From: Patagioenas fasciata
Lineage: Eukaryota; Chordata; Aves; Columbiformes; Columbidae
Reading direction: 5' to 3'
Assembly (NCBI RefSeq): GCF_037038585.1
Contig: NC_092520.1
Coordinates: forward strand, 117,721,001-117,785,000
Length of the DNA: 64,000 nucleotides
Shown: piece by piece, positions 1 through 11,800 of the stretch
Numbering within the stretch: the first letter of the stretch is position 1
Layout: every line of letters begins with the position of its first letter
Notes under the pieces: model-generated
Database searches by the model: none
What the model was told of the DNA's origin: nothing
The model's input: the letters and a program-made list of their open reading frames with translations, nothing else
Program-made: the position numbers and the translations under genes

Positions 1-418
1 CAGGTGGAGATTGCTGATGAGGGTAACTGTGGTGCTACCACACTTGGTTTCAAGGACAGCACTCCTGAACATCCCATCCAGAGCAGGTAGAGTTCTCTTT
101 GCAGCTGCCATGATGCATATGTGATTAGCTCAGCTAACAACAAAAATATAGTTCCAACCAGGCAGACTTAGCCCTACAAAAGTTTTAACCTAAACCTATG
201 GCAAATCTTTAGGTTGACCTAATCTACAAATTCACTGTGAGGCAACATGAGATATATAGAGAAGATAAGGTATGTGAGGGATACCACATCAAATGGATTT
301 TCTCTGCTGTGATTAAAGATGGAATGTTGCATTCCATTTCAAAAAAAACTCAAGAGCAACAGTACTAGATGAAGAATCAGAGGCACATTTCCTTTTAACA
401 ATAACAAAAAATACTTAC

Positions 419-485
419 ACGTATAAGAATTAATGGCACCAGAGGGATCCATTCTGCACACCCAGTTCTGAATAAGCGCAACAAA
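419..485 (-). other. Putative noncoding first exon, copy A
   Basis: On the minus strand a TATAAA box (514 to 509) is followed about 30-40 bases later by a short segment ending at 419 in a strong donor, GTAAGTATT (418 downward). The same arrangement with the same donor core occurs at 21,327-21,380. The start at about 485 is a guess from TATA spacing. If real, it is the first exon of a gene whose coding part lies left of the window. By analogy with copy B upstream of ASMT, this could be an ASMT-like gene. This is inference from structure only. Confidence 0.45.
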
Positions 486-508
486 TGAGTAGTGGGGGTC
501 ACTGTTGC

Positions 509-514
509 TTTATA
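509..514 (-). promoter_or_regulatory. TATA box of copy A promoter
   Basis: TATAAA on the minus strand, in the context GAATATAAAGCAACAG. It aligns with the TATA box at 21,406-21,411 (TTGTATAAAGCAGCAAG) within the duplicated block. Confidence 0.45.
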
Positions 515-1170
515 TTCTTCCCACATATGTCTCTGCAATGTGACCAACCATGGGAAGCTGCACTAGTCTGTTATACAGGTCTACACATTTTTGAATTCTG
601 CTGTAAACTCATTTCTGCCCACCTGTTGAGGCTGCATTTACCTGTAATTGATCATTTGTGATTTCAGTTTATACAGCCTCTGTTATCAGCCTGTGCTCGT
701 ACTTCAGGGGCCTTTGACAAAATTGGAGGGGCAGAGTTCAACAGCACTCAGGATATCAATTCCTGAAAACTAATGTTTCATCAGCAAAAGTAGTCAAACT
801 CTCACCGTTGCTCTACAGCTACAAAAGTAATGGTCCATTAGCTGACAGGTGGATGAACAGATGCAGAGTAAAGTTTTGGTAATCACTTTCTACCAATATT
901 GATTAATTGGGCAATTATAGCTTCCACATCACCAAAATTGCTTTACCACAACGGTATGCAGATGGAAGACAACCGCAGACCTCACAACTAAGGGGCTGGC
1001 ATTGCTGTCTCAGGAAAACATCTGCTTTCTAAGTTGCCTAGTATGAATTTGGGCTCACAGTAAAAGCTTAATACTTCTGGAGGAATTATTTGTGTTTGAG
1101 GATTTCCTGCACCTTCAAGGATTTCTTTCCCCATCTCTATCCTGTAACCCTGGGGCTGCTGTGCCAGGAG

Positions 1171-3617
1171 ACGTCAGGGCAAATGGTGACTCCAGCTTTT
1201 CAAATGCCAGACTACCTGAGAGGAACAAAATGTACAGGCTGGGTACGCAGAACACCCAATCATTTCTGCTAAAGCGCAGTTTTCATTTAAACATCACAAG
1301 ATACATTTTTTTTCTACACAATGACAAGGTACCTTTTTCATCAGAGTAATTCTTTAAAGCCATGGATAGCTGCAGACATTTTTATAGAATGGAAGCACTA
1401 TGATCACGCATTTCTGAAAATAACCATTTTGCTCCATAATGAACTTCTTTATCAAACTGGTTTATGCTTATATGTGACACATTCACAAAGTGTTTTGTTT
1501 ACATACCCACAGTGGTGGAACCTCTGGTTTCCAACAGCTGATATTTCTTACTTTTCTCAGGACCATTATTTTATAAAATGTTGCTTTAAAATAATCGCTA
1601 AAGAATGCTCTGCAAATGATACAGTCTCCTGAATCACAAAGTTGTATAGCTATATTTACTGGTTTGCAATCTTCCAATGTACATGTTACCATAGAAGACA
1701 CTTCGGTACTTCATTTTTATTCTTAGAAATAATAAAGCCTGTGTATTAGCACATTAAATGATGGAGGAAATATTCCAGCCAGAATCTTCCCCTGTTTGTA
1801 TAACGTTTGACGTCCATGGGGACACAGCCTTTGACAAGCAGCAATAATCCACCTCAGTCTGTACTAAAACTTATACCATTTAATATTTCGGTGTGGAAGC
1901 TTTAACGACATCATAGATCATCAGTGAGAATTTATTTCAAATGGGTTATAGGTCTGTGCTATTCATGATACCCCTCACTGTCCCTAATTTTCCATAAAGA
2001 ACTTAGGCCACTGTCTCTGCTTTTCTTTCCCCGAAAGAAGAAATTTGCAACTCTCCAAGGTGATTTTGAATAGCTGAGTTTTTCTCCAGAGAATTAGATT
2101 TCCATCTAAAATTTTACTTGATCATTTTATTTCCTGATCTTCACTGAATCTATTAAAAGGTTGTGAATATTACATGGTTCACATCAAAATTGCTGTCCTT
2201 CCTGTAATATAGCAAATAAAGGAAATATACCAAGGGAATGGCTAGCTGTGAGGACCCCACATTCATAAAGTTTAGATAGGCAACATCGAAGTAGTTCCAA
2301 AACTTTCATTTTACAGTACCCCGAATAAAGTTTGACCACAATGCAGGTCATTTTACATTCCAGTGTAGTGAAGTTGGTTTGTTTGTTTGTTTTATGGTAT
2401 GTTTGCTAATTTTTACACTCTATTTAGTACACAAGCCATTGATGGGAAACAATTCAGGGTATTCACACAAAGATTGGAAATCACTTATACAAAAAGATAC
2501 TGATGTATTTATAATTCCAACTTGATAGCTAAACCACCTGATCCTCCATCTTGTCAGTCTCCAAATACAACTTCTTGAGCTGTAAATGTTCACCTTAGAT
2601 TAAAAGGCTTTTTGAGGGATCTGGGTATCAGCAGGGATCTGTGCTAAAACAAAACTATTCCATTTAGCTTCTGTATTTCTTTTTTAAGGCACTCCTCTAT
2701 GCATGAGTGACCCAACTAGGGGCTTTCCAGGGTAAGACTACTTGGTCTGCTCTCCATGCCAGCTTGTACATGCCTGCTTTCCTGTCCTGGATTGTAAAAT
2801 CACTACAAAACCTGACTGTATCCCAACTGCTTGGCATCCTCCTCAGGAGTCATCCTGGCAGAGCCCACAGTGGGTCCATTCGACCAGTTGGTGGCAATGC
2901 TTTTTAGACAGCTCCTGGTTCTGTTGTTTGTGCCCCTGCCAAAAGCTGAACTCTACAAGCAATAGTTTTCTTGGTCTTTAAATGCACTGCTGCTTTTCCC
3001 CAGGTACTGCTTCCATTAGGGTGAGAGCCTGATTAACCCATGAACTTACCTAATCTGTTATCATAAACCACCTTGTCCTCTCTACAATTGCAGCTGATAC
3101 CTCAGGCACTTTGGCTGCCATAGGAGCCGCCTATAGCAGCCGCACTTCAGGCTGTCACTGTTGCCCACCATCTGTGGGCTGTTTTGCTGCCTGCTTTGAG
3201 CACAGGCTACACTGGAGATTGGCCATAAACACTAGGCTCCCGCACTCGCCTGTAGCTGAATTCACCTTTCAAAGGGAGGCCACAATACTCCCCCAGCCTC
3301 CTTTAGCCAACTGCTCCAGTGTGGTGAACCCAAGTCAGGACCAGCAGCCAGTACTTTGACCTGAACTTTCCCTTTCTCTGATCTATCTTCAGCCCATACT
3401 TTGAGAGCTGGCTTCCTCTAGGAATTGTTTCAGTTTCCTTCCAGGTTGGAGCTTGGTCTGCCCAACACCAATAGATGGTTGAAATTTGTTTTTTCCTACC
3501 ACCATTCAAGACACTGTATGAAACCGATTAGCTAAAGGTGAGTACTGAGTTATCATTCCTTAAAAATGAGCTGCCAGACACATCATGCCTAAAATCCATC
3601 CATATTTGGACACACAG
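1171..3617. other. Intergenic, no gene seen
   Basis: Short open frames on both strands lack recognisable domains and fitting splice sites. A few GTTT units occur near 2,380. The block probably continues the duplicated region with heavy divergence, because matching sequence resumes near 4,350. Confidence 0.5.
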
Positions 3618-3990
3618 AGTCACAGGATGTTTGAGGTTGGAAGGGACCTCTGGAAGTCACCTGATCCATTCCTCCTGCTCAAGCAGGTACACCTAGAGCT
3701 GGTTGCCCAGGATGACGTTTAGACAGTACTTAAATATCTCCAAGGTGGGAGACTCTACAAGCTCTCTGGGCAGCCCATGCCAGTGCTCAATCACCCTCAT
3801 AGTAACAAAGTGTTTCCTGATGGTCAGAGGGAACGCCCTGTGTTTCAGTTTGTGCCCCTTGCCTCCGGGCCTGCTACCAGGCACCACTTTAAAGAGCCTT
3901 GCTCTGTCCTCTTTGCACCCTTCTTGAACACAAAATACTCCTTCTTGCCAATTAGATGTCCTTGCCCTCAGCAGCTGTAACACTGGGGCC
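3618..3990 (-). mobile_element. CR1 LINE, 5'-truncated
   Basis: The plus strand starts with the reverse complement of the CR1 3' end (AGTCACAGGATGTTTGAGG, then TTGGAAGGGACCTCTGG). The minus-strand frame over 3,693-3,990 reads like the C-terminal tail of the CR1 reverse-transcriptase ORF2, with RKHF, EHWHGLPRE and LEIFK motifs. It interrupts duplicated block A and is absent from copy B, so it inserted after the duplication. Confidence 0.9.
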
Positions 3991-6900
3991 TTAAAATGTA
4001 CTGCTATACATATCAAGGCCATCACTTTTATTACCTTTTTAGCCTCCTTTTGTGTCCAAGGTTATTGAATGCCACATCTGACAGCTAAAGGCCTGAAAAA
4101 AAAAAAATGTTTGTATGGTAATATTAGATTATCTAGTCTCCAACTAAAAATTAAATCTTACCAACATTTCAGTGTTTCCATATGAAGTATTTAATCTTTA
4201 AAAAAATGTTTTTAATGAGCATGAAGATGTGAAAAGTTTCATCACACTTTGGCATCCTTGACATTCATATCACAGCCTGAAACTGCAGTCTTCTTTTTGT
4301 GCTATAAATGCTGAAAGAATAACTCAGCAACGTGTCCTATTGGTACTGCTTCATTCATCACACCAAGGTTTATTGATCGAAGACTGTATTCCATTTCAAA
4401 AAGCATTGCCTGTTTTAAAGCTATAAGATACAGCACAGGATAAATACTAAATATGTGCCTTTCCAACAACATGAACCTAAAGTCATTCTCAAAACCCAGC
4501 CTGAGATGTTGGAAAGAAATACTGATTTTACACCTCTCACTGGTACATCACAGGAAACATTATAGAAGCATCCTGGACTTGGCTCTTTTGCAGATAGATG
4601 GAAGGAAACATCTCAAAGGGACTTGGAGGTTGGAGATGTCTCTCTTTGAGAGGTAGCAGCTTTCAGCTTCCAGCTTCCAGTCAGCATGTTAACAAGGCAA
4701 ATTTCTCAGTTCCTCCTGCCCTCTGCTCTTTCATACAATTTCCATGTCACCAGGCTGAAATCTTACTGGAAACTTCTGTCCTACCAGAAAAAGTGGCCTT
4801 GAGGGCTGCTGCCTCACCCAGCCCAGCTTGGGCACAGCCAGTCTCAGCTCATAAAATAGGTTGCCTTTCTGGTTGCATTCAAATCCCTCTTCTTCTGCTC
4901 TCGGCTGCTTCGCCCCACCTATGGGCAGGTTTCATTCATTACTCCTGAGTAGTATCAGGTATTAGAAAATTTATCTCAGCCTATATGGCTAAAACCTCAT
5001 AGGATGTGGAAAGTACTCTGTATCAAACAGAAAACCTCCCAACTCAGCACCATGAAAGGGTCTGAGCTTAGGAACTGCTTTCATTACCCAAAACGCAAGG
5101 AACTTGGAAACCTCCACCTTATTGCTTTGTTCGCATACAATCTTTTTTAACATTTAAATATCTAATGATAAGCAAAAAAACACAGCTGAAAGACATCATA
5201 TATAACAAGGTATCAACAGAAATACCTGTTGGAACATGGAAACCATGAAGCAAATAAGACTTAAATTTGTCTGCATAGAGCAAAGCACTTGTTTCAGGTC
5301 TTCTTCACAGCATTTGCCATTTAGAAAAAAACAAAAGTGAGAGAGAAAATGAAAAATTGAAAAAAAAAAAAAGGAAAAGAAGAGGCTCTGATGAGGCCAA
5401 TTGTGTCTCTGCTTTGTCAAGGAAGGTCTTAAGCTTAGAGTATTTTTGGCTTACTCTCTTCCTCTGGCACTGTCTTGTTCGGTGCTCATAGAGCAACCTA
5501 CTCTCTTTGAGTCATGAGAGAAAAGAGAGGATGTAAAGGAAGAGGGGGTTAAACACACTGTGGAGGTAAGGGCAGAGGGGTGAAGAATAGGAAGATCAGA
5601 ACTGAGTAGATAAATATAATCTCATGGAAATATCACGAGTCCTTTATTATATTACTTTATGGTTTCAAAGTTCTGGTCTCTGAAGGTGAATACGGAATTT
5701 TAGTATCTTCCTTATGCATACTCTAGTATTTCCTTGGTCACCTAACATAAGAGAGTAGCCAAGAATGCTTTAGCATTCTCCCAGAAAATCCATGCGCAAA
5801 TGCCAACTAGCAGATAAGGATTCAGCAGCCCAGGCTGGAGGTTCTGCTTTGCACAGGCAGCAGATATACACTGTGATCACATGTTAGTGTTTAGCTGCTC
5901 TGATATGGCATCACATCTGACCCTTAAAAGTCATTTAAATACCAACGATCTTCAAACTCTACAGTCACCATTCTGCACTTCATTCATTCCTACCTGTATT
6001 CCAGGTAATGATGTGACAATGCTGCTCTTTAAAGGCTCAACATGTTTGAGCCATGATACAGTTATAAGGCATGTTAGAATCAGGTGAGCATCTTGCCTAC
6101 TTAAGTTGTGCCCAAACCACTCACTAGTAAGCTAATGACATGCAGAGCATGTTATGAATCAACTCATTGCAGAAGTACTGGATTTAGGGAATTTGTTTTG
6201 ACAAACCAAAACAGCTTGCTAATGCTTTTTTTTCAACTCAAGGGCAGAATTACCATTGACTCCACCCAAGACAGAAATTCTCTGATTCATAAAGTTATAT
6301 GATGTGTCAGTTTATATACGCTGCTGCAGCATGCTGAACATGACTGGCCTGTCTGCTGGCTCAGGAAACAGTGCAGCCATATGAGCAACCACCAGTCCGT
6401 GGAAATGCAGCTGTTTTCTGGGAAACAAAAATCGTATCAGAGAAAACCCAGACAGGAGTTTTGGGGCTTTCCCCCAGCATACTTCATTGGCTGCTTGGTA
6501 CAGTCAAAGCAGCAAAATAATTTCTCTGAACACTTCTTGTTTTGGGATGTGAGGGGAATCAATAAAGACCTGGTCAGCCTCATGTCGTTATTTGCGTTCA
6601 TGCCTGGCTGCTGCAGGATGTAACACCTCACCTTGTCTGGGAAGCGAGCGAGCGTTCGGAACACATTATTCACAGGCTGCAGCTCCTGGCAAAGTCACCT
6701 TCATGGCACATAACTCGCAGATAGGGAACGCTGCACAGTGACTGCAGCTTATGAGGGAACTCTCCAAATCCATTTGTTCCAACTCTTGCAATATCCTCTT
6801 GATATCTAGTGGGCAAGATCTTGCTTGGGTACAAGTGTCCTGTTGCTTTTAAGGATGAGAAGGACCATTACAGCCTTGTGATTTGATTTTGTACCTATCA

Positions 6901-7644
6901 CAGAATGTGACAAAAGGCCAACTTTTCCCTACTGAGGCTACTTTCTCCTTATGCTCCACCTACAATCAAAGGAAGAGGGCTCTTGTAGATTCCTTCTGAG
7001 TGGACTATCAAGCTCCTCTGGTATCCAGCTAAAAGTGCAAGTGCAATTTGTGTTCAAGCCACAGCTGCAGAGACTGACTTTCTTTTGCCTTCTCCAAACG
7101 TTTCTCACTCCAGTAATCTGTAATTCTGCTTCAAAGAACTGGATGGGTTATGGCAGTTCGTGCTTAATCAAATGATTTAAAGAAATAGCAGGAGGCATGC
7201 AATAAGGAATTCCCCAGTGTGTAACTGAATGACTTGGCTGCATCATTCTACCTCTCAGCTGTTGTCTCAAGGCTTGCCCTGTAAAGATCATCCCTGGGCT
7301 TCAGCCAGTCCTCAAGATAAAAATTATTTTTCATAATTCAACCCAAAATCTAGAGGAAATAAAAAAATAATTTCATTTTTCATGCCAAATTCCCCAAGGC
7401 TCAGGCAGGATTTCTCTTGGAACTCTTAAAAGACTAACCACAAGGTAACATAATTTGGTCTGTTTATAGTAAATCAATTCACAGGAATGAAAATGCAGGT
7501 AACAGAGCTTGAAACTGTGATCAGTTTAATTTTGCAGCAATCCAAGTACAAGTACAGCTATGCTTTTGTCATATACAGTGTTGAAATTGGAAAGAATGAA
7601 AAAAATCAGAAGCAGACAAACTACATGTTTCTTGTGGAACACAT
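3991..7644. other. Intergenic; includes the right part of duplicated block A
   Basis: About 4,340-4,600 aligns loosely with 24,015-24,230. The shared CCATTTCAAAA is at 4,391-4,401 and 24,050-24,060, and similar sequence continues through a shared ACTGATTTTAC. The rest (4,600-7,644) holds only short frames without features. A poly-A run lies near 5,360. No gene is recognised. Confidence 0.5.
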
Positions 7645-8416
7645 TGTCCTAGTTCAACTCCAGCTAGCAATGAAAACCACAACAGCTGCTCTCACTCACT
7701 CCCTGCCTCCCCCACAATAGGGGAGAGAATCAAAAAAGAAGGGAGAAAACTCACAGATTGAGACAAGAACAGTTTAATAAAACAACAAAATAACACAATA
7801 CTACTGCTAATATCTGTGAAATAGAAGTAGAATATAAAAGATACTCAATGCAATTCCTCATGAACTCCATCCACGCTGAGCAGCCAGCCCTGGGAAAAGA
7901 GAGAGCAGCCTGGTCCTAAACAGACAGTCCCAGGGAAAGAAAAGACCAAAAAGGCAGAAAGACCCAGAGGCCAACTACAAAACAGCCAAACAGTAAGAGG
8001 CTGAACTAAAGGAACTTTGAAACAGAACTCAACTGAAAAGGAGCAGAACCACAACGGGTCTCTCCAGCCAGAAAACCCATCTCTCATTAAATATGAAGCA
8101 TGACACTACCAGCATGGAATACTTATTGATCAATCTGGATGTCAGTCAAGGTCTGCCCCTTCCCTTCCTCCCTTCCTGGCTGCCTCACACCTTGAGATAG
8201 AGTGCCCAGAAAGACCTTAGTAACGGTGAGTTCTCACATCCTCTTGTTCCAACTCAAAACCACTGGAAAGTTACTTGAAGAAAAACATTAACATTGTCCC
8301 TGTGTGTTATCATCTTATTCTCCAACTAGATCCAAACAACAACTGTGCTAGGTGTGAAAAAGAAGAGTTTCTAATTGCCTAAAGAAAATTAACTCACTTT
8401 CATTTAAACCAGAACA
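7645..8416 (-). mobile_element. Degenerate ERV LTR (avian ERVL-like family)
   Basis: The plus strand runs from TGTCCTAGTTCAACTCCAGC to AATTAACTCACTTTC...ACCAGAACA. This is the reverse complement of the LTR family seen at 12,361 and 43,921, with the longer 3' part that family can carry (TTGAGACAAGAACAGTTTAA near 7,755). It lies about 215 bp downstream of the ASMT stop codon. No clean target-site duplication is visible, so it is old. Family assignment is from memory of the consensus pattern. Confidence 0.65.
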
Positions 8417-8631
8417 CAAGTGTTGATTTCTTTCTCTCCCTTCCAAATGCAAACCCTAATCGGTCTGCCAGGTTCACAATCCATCCAGGTCCCTCATTAC
8501 TGATTCTCCTGACAACGTATCAGCTTACAAAAAATTGTCTGTCTTAACTAAAAGCTAAGTTGATGATTGTCTTCTAAGAAGAGAACATCACATTTCTCCA
8601 CTGTCTTGTTAGGTACATAAAGGAGGTGCTA

Positions 8632-8843
8632 TTATTTCCTTCCTAAAACAGCATCATAGACTTTTCCTGTCCTCTTGACTTGAATGTCTCCAAAGCCAGC
8701 TGCCTCGAGAAGCTTGCTGTATTCTGCTGCTGTTCGCTCTTTTCCTTCTGTCTGGACCAACATATTCATTGAATACAGTTGGGTTTCCAAAGGCCCACTT
8801 TTATCTTCATTCAGAAGCGATTCCACCAGCAGCACTCCACCAC
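8632..8843 (-). CDS. ASMT: ASMT coding exon 8 (residues 277-346) and stop
   Basis: Acceptor AACCAG, then GGGVLLVESLLNEDK, MLVQTEGKERT and the C-terminus YDAVLGRK followed by TAA at 8,634-8,632. Confidence 0.95.
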
Positions 8844-11800
8844 CTGGTTAAATTAAGGGAAATAAAACACAGGCTGAGCTCTGAGAAGATGAGGTATTTT
8901 TCAGCTGAGTTACTAGGCCAGATCTTAATCTTTAGTTTCAGGAAGAAGCAACTTCTACATTAAGTCATATTCCAGCATCACAGAAGACAATAAAAGAGCA
9001 AAAGCATCAGTGTGCATTTCTGCTTGGCTACCTAGGTACTGACGTGCCAGGGCTGAAGGGGATGCTACAGCTGGGATGGAAATTTCCCATTTTCCCCAGC
9101 TGAAATCCACAGGAGCTTACTGGCTTTGCTGAGAACCCAACTCTGTAGGCAGTGTTTTCAAAGCACAAGGGTTCAATGTGACGCCTAATGAGATTTTTTT
9201 GCTATGACGTGTACACCTGCCTATTTAAACAATACCCAAATCCCTGGTTTTTACACCTAAATGCCTTGAAAGAGAAGTCCCTGTAGAGAATGAGGCTAAA
9301 ACTGGAAGCCAGGTAAGGAGAACTTCGATCAGGCTTATTAGCTCAGCTGCACATGGCTGATTTAGGAAAGAAAAAGACTAAACCCATAAACCCCTGCACG
9401 AAATTCTGCCACCCAAACTAAGCATTAAGACTGGTGTGCTTCACATTACTGACTGGCATGAGTTGCTTTACTCTTCAAGAGCTCACACCTACCAGGTTGG
9501 CAAGCCTTGTAGACTTTTGTCAGCAATTGCCTGCATTTGTCATCATCCCAATCATGCAGTGTCTTGGATAAAATATACAGCTCAGCTTCTGGAATTGAAT
9601 CATTAAAGAAGTCTCCTGTAAAGCAAGAACACATGTTACACAAAATCTCCAAAATATAGAGGACTGAGTTAAGTAAATATTTTCAGTTCTGTCCTGTTCT
9701 AAAGACTCTGGGCTTGCCACATCCATCACCCATATCAGACAGCAACAGAGTTACCAGGTAAAAGTCCTCTGTGGCACTGCAAAGGGGATTTTATTCTTGT
9801 TTAGTCTCAATAAGGCCAGAAACGTTTAAAAGCGGCAGCTCATCCGAAACAGCCTTTGATGCACCAGAAAGCATTTGAGTCCAAGTTTTCTCCAATGACA
9901 GGAATTCAGATTCATAAAGCATTAAGAAGAGGAGACAGTTTCTCATGGTTTCTATCGTGGAGAAAATGAAATAGCTTCCCTTTATCTAAGCAAATTTTCA
10001 AAGAACTTCAGTAACCACAGAGGTACATCCATAAGGAAAAAATACACATCTCTCACCTCCCAGCACTAGATTCATCATCACATCTTTTGTTCAGCACCCA
10101 GTGTACTGCGTTCAGTCTTTTCTTTCTGCATCTGACTTCATTTCTGCTCCCATTTCTTTGCACCGCTAGCACAAGTAACATTTCCTGTGTTTCTCCATTT
10201 TTGTATTTATATAACCACTTCCTTCCTCAAGGCTTCTTTCTGCTTTCTGAGCTTCAAGCAATATTGAGTCCATTCCAACACTTTGAAGGCTTTTGTAACA
10301 TTAAAAATTAAATCTCCCTACACTAATTTTCATCATAGATGTTGCAAAGACCATGTAAGATTTATGGACCAGGCAACAGGACTATGGGTTAGTTCTCACT
10401 CATTCAAAGCCTGAAACATCTTAGGACTTGAAAGTCAATCAGTCATGACCAGAGAAGGAAAACTCCTTCCTCAGAGCAGGCCTGCCATCCCACACATCTG
10501 CAAGGAGGTCTCCACAGGAGAAAAGAGAGTGCTAGGAAGAACTATAACCTAGCATGACAGTTTTTCAAAATTGCAGGACTTTTTTGTTGTTGTTGTTAAA
10601 GTACCTTTCTTTTGGAGAAATCAAATAGCTTTGTTCAGGAGTAAACAGCTTCTGGGTTGCTCAATGATTTAATTGTGTCTCTAATGGAAGGTAGCTGCAG
10701 ATACACAACTGGGACAGTCCTGTGGTAGCAATGAACCATAGACCTGGGCTGAGGTGGCTGCAGTCTGGCATAAGGGGCAGCTGGAGACTGGAATCAAAGA
10801 GACAAAGGGCTCAGGAGCCACAGCTGTGACAACACTATGCTGCTGTCCACACCTACCTTCATGGAAAGAGATACGATGCTCCTCATGGGGAACAAATTGC
10901 TCTTTAGCTACTTGCACAACTTTCGGCAGGTCATAAATTGTGACCATGGACTTCGGGTACAAAGAAACACACTCCTGGGCCAAAGCTCCGCCACCTCCTT
11001 TAGAGAGAGCAAAAGAAGGTCAGTACTGACAAAAAACTAACCTGTTCATCACCATCCCCATGAAGTGATGCAGGCAATGGTGCATTCAGCCTCATGGAAG
11101 CTAAAGTGGAAGAGGAGGGACAGGAGAGGCCACCATCTCCACTTGCTCTGCAGAAAGCTCCAGGGTCCCCAGCACCCAGGCCTGTGGGCTCAGTCTCAGC
11201 CCTACAGCTCTTACGCACCCCCTCAGCCAGAATCACAGAATGTTTGATCATCTAGTCCAATCCTCCTGTCGGAGCAGGAACACCTAGATAAGGCTACACA
11301 GGAAAGTGTGTCCACACAGGTTTTGAATGTCTCCAGAGTAGGACACTCCACAACCCCCCAGGCAGCCTGTTCCAGTGCTCTGTTACCTTTACTGAGACCC
11401 AGCTATAGGTACTGGAAGGTGGGAAATTAAAAACAGAGACACTCAACCAGGCACTGGGGAAGCAGCAATAGAGCCCAGCAGGGAGCCTGATGAGTCCCAT
11501 GAATCCTGGCAAGCACTGAGCAGCTCTGGGACAGCAGGTGCTGCAGGGTAAGAGGCTGCAGATAATATTTCAACAACACTGACTGAAGGGAAGGAGGTAA
11601 AGAGTCTGGTACCAGCAGAATGTATCAAGCAAGGCAAGAAAAAAAATGCCAAAGCTGCCACATACACAGGGGAATAAGACACTACTCACACAAATGACAC
11701 TCAGAGAAAAACATTGAGCTTCCTAATGCTCTCATCACTCTCACATTTCTCTTTTTAGCCCAAGCAAACCAGTAAAATTCTCTTTTTATTGTTGACAAGA

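Larger units (their letters stand above)
1..1170. repeat. Duplicated block, copy A (paralogous to about 20,876-23,380)
   Basis: This stretch matches the region beginning near 20,876, in the same orientation and order. A 15-base identity lies at 29-43 and 20,905-20,919. Others are 177-187 with 21,074-21,084, 458-471 with 21,367-21,380, and 1,116-1,130 with 23,351-23,365. Similar sequence fills the spaces between anchors, with indels. The block is single-copy-like and does not look like CR1 or an LTR. It contains a TATA-box/first-exon unit on the minus strand. The left end runs off the window, so the true extent is unknown. Confidence 0.8.

Noticed and set aside
1-111. Minus-strand open frame starting MAAAKRTLPALDG and running off the window
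   Set aside because: It has no splice acceptor, and the paralogous sequence near 20,950-21,030 contains an in-frame stop, so coding is not supported.
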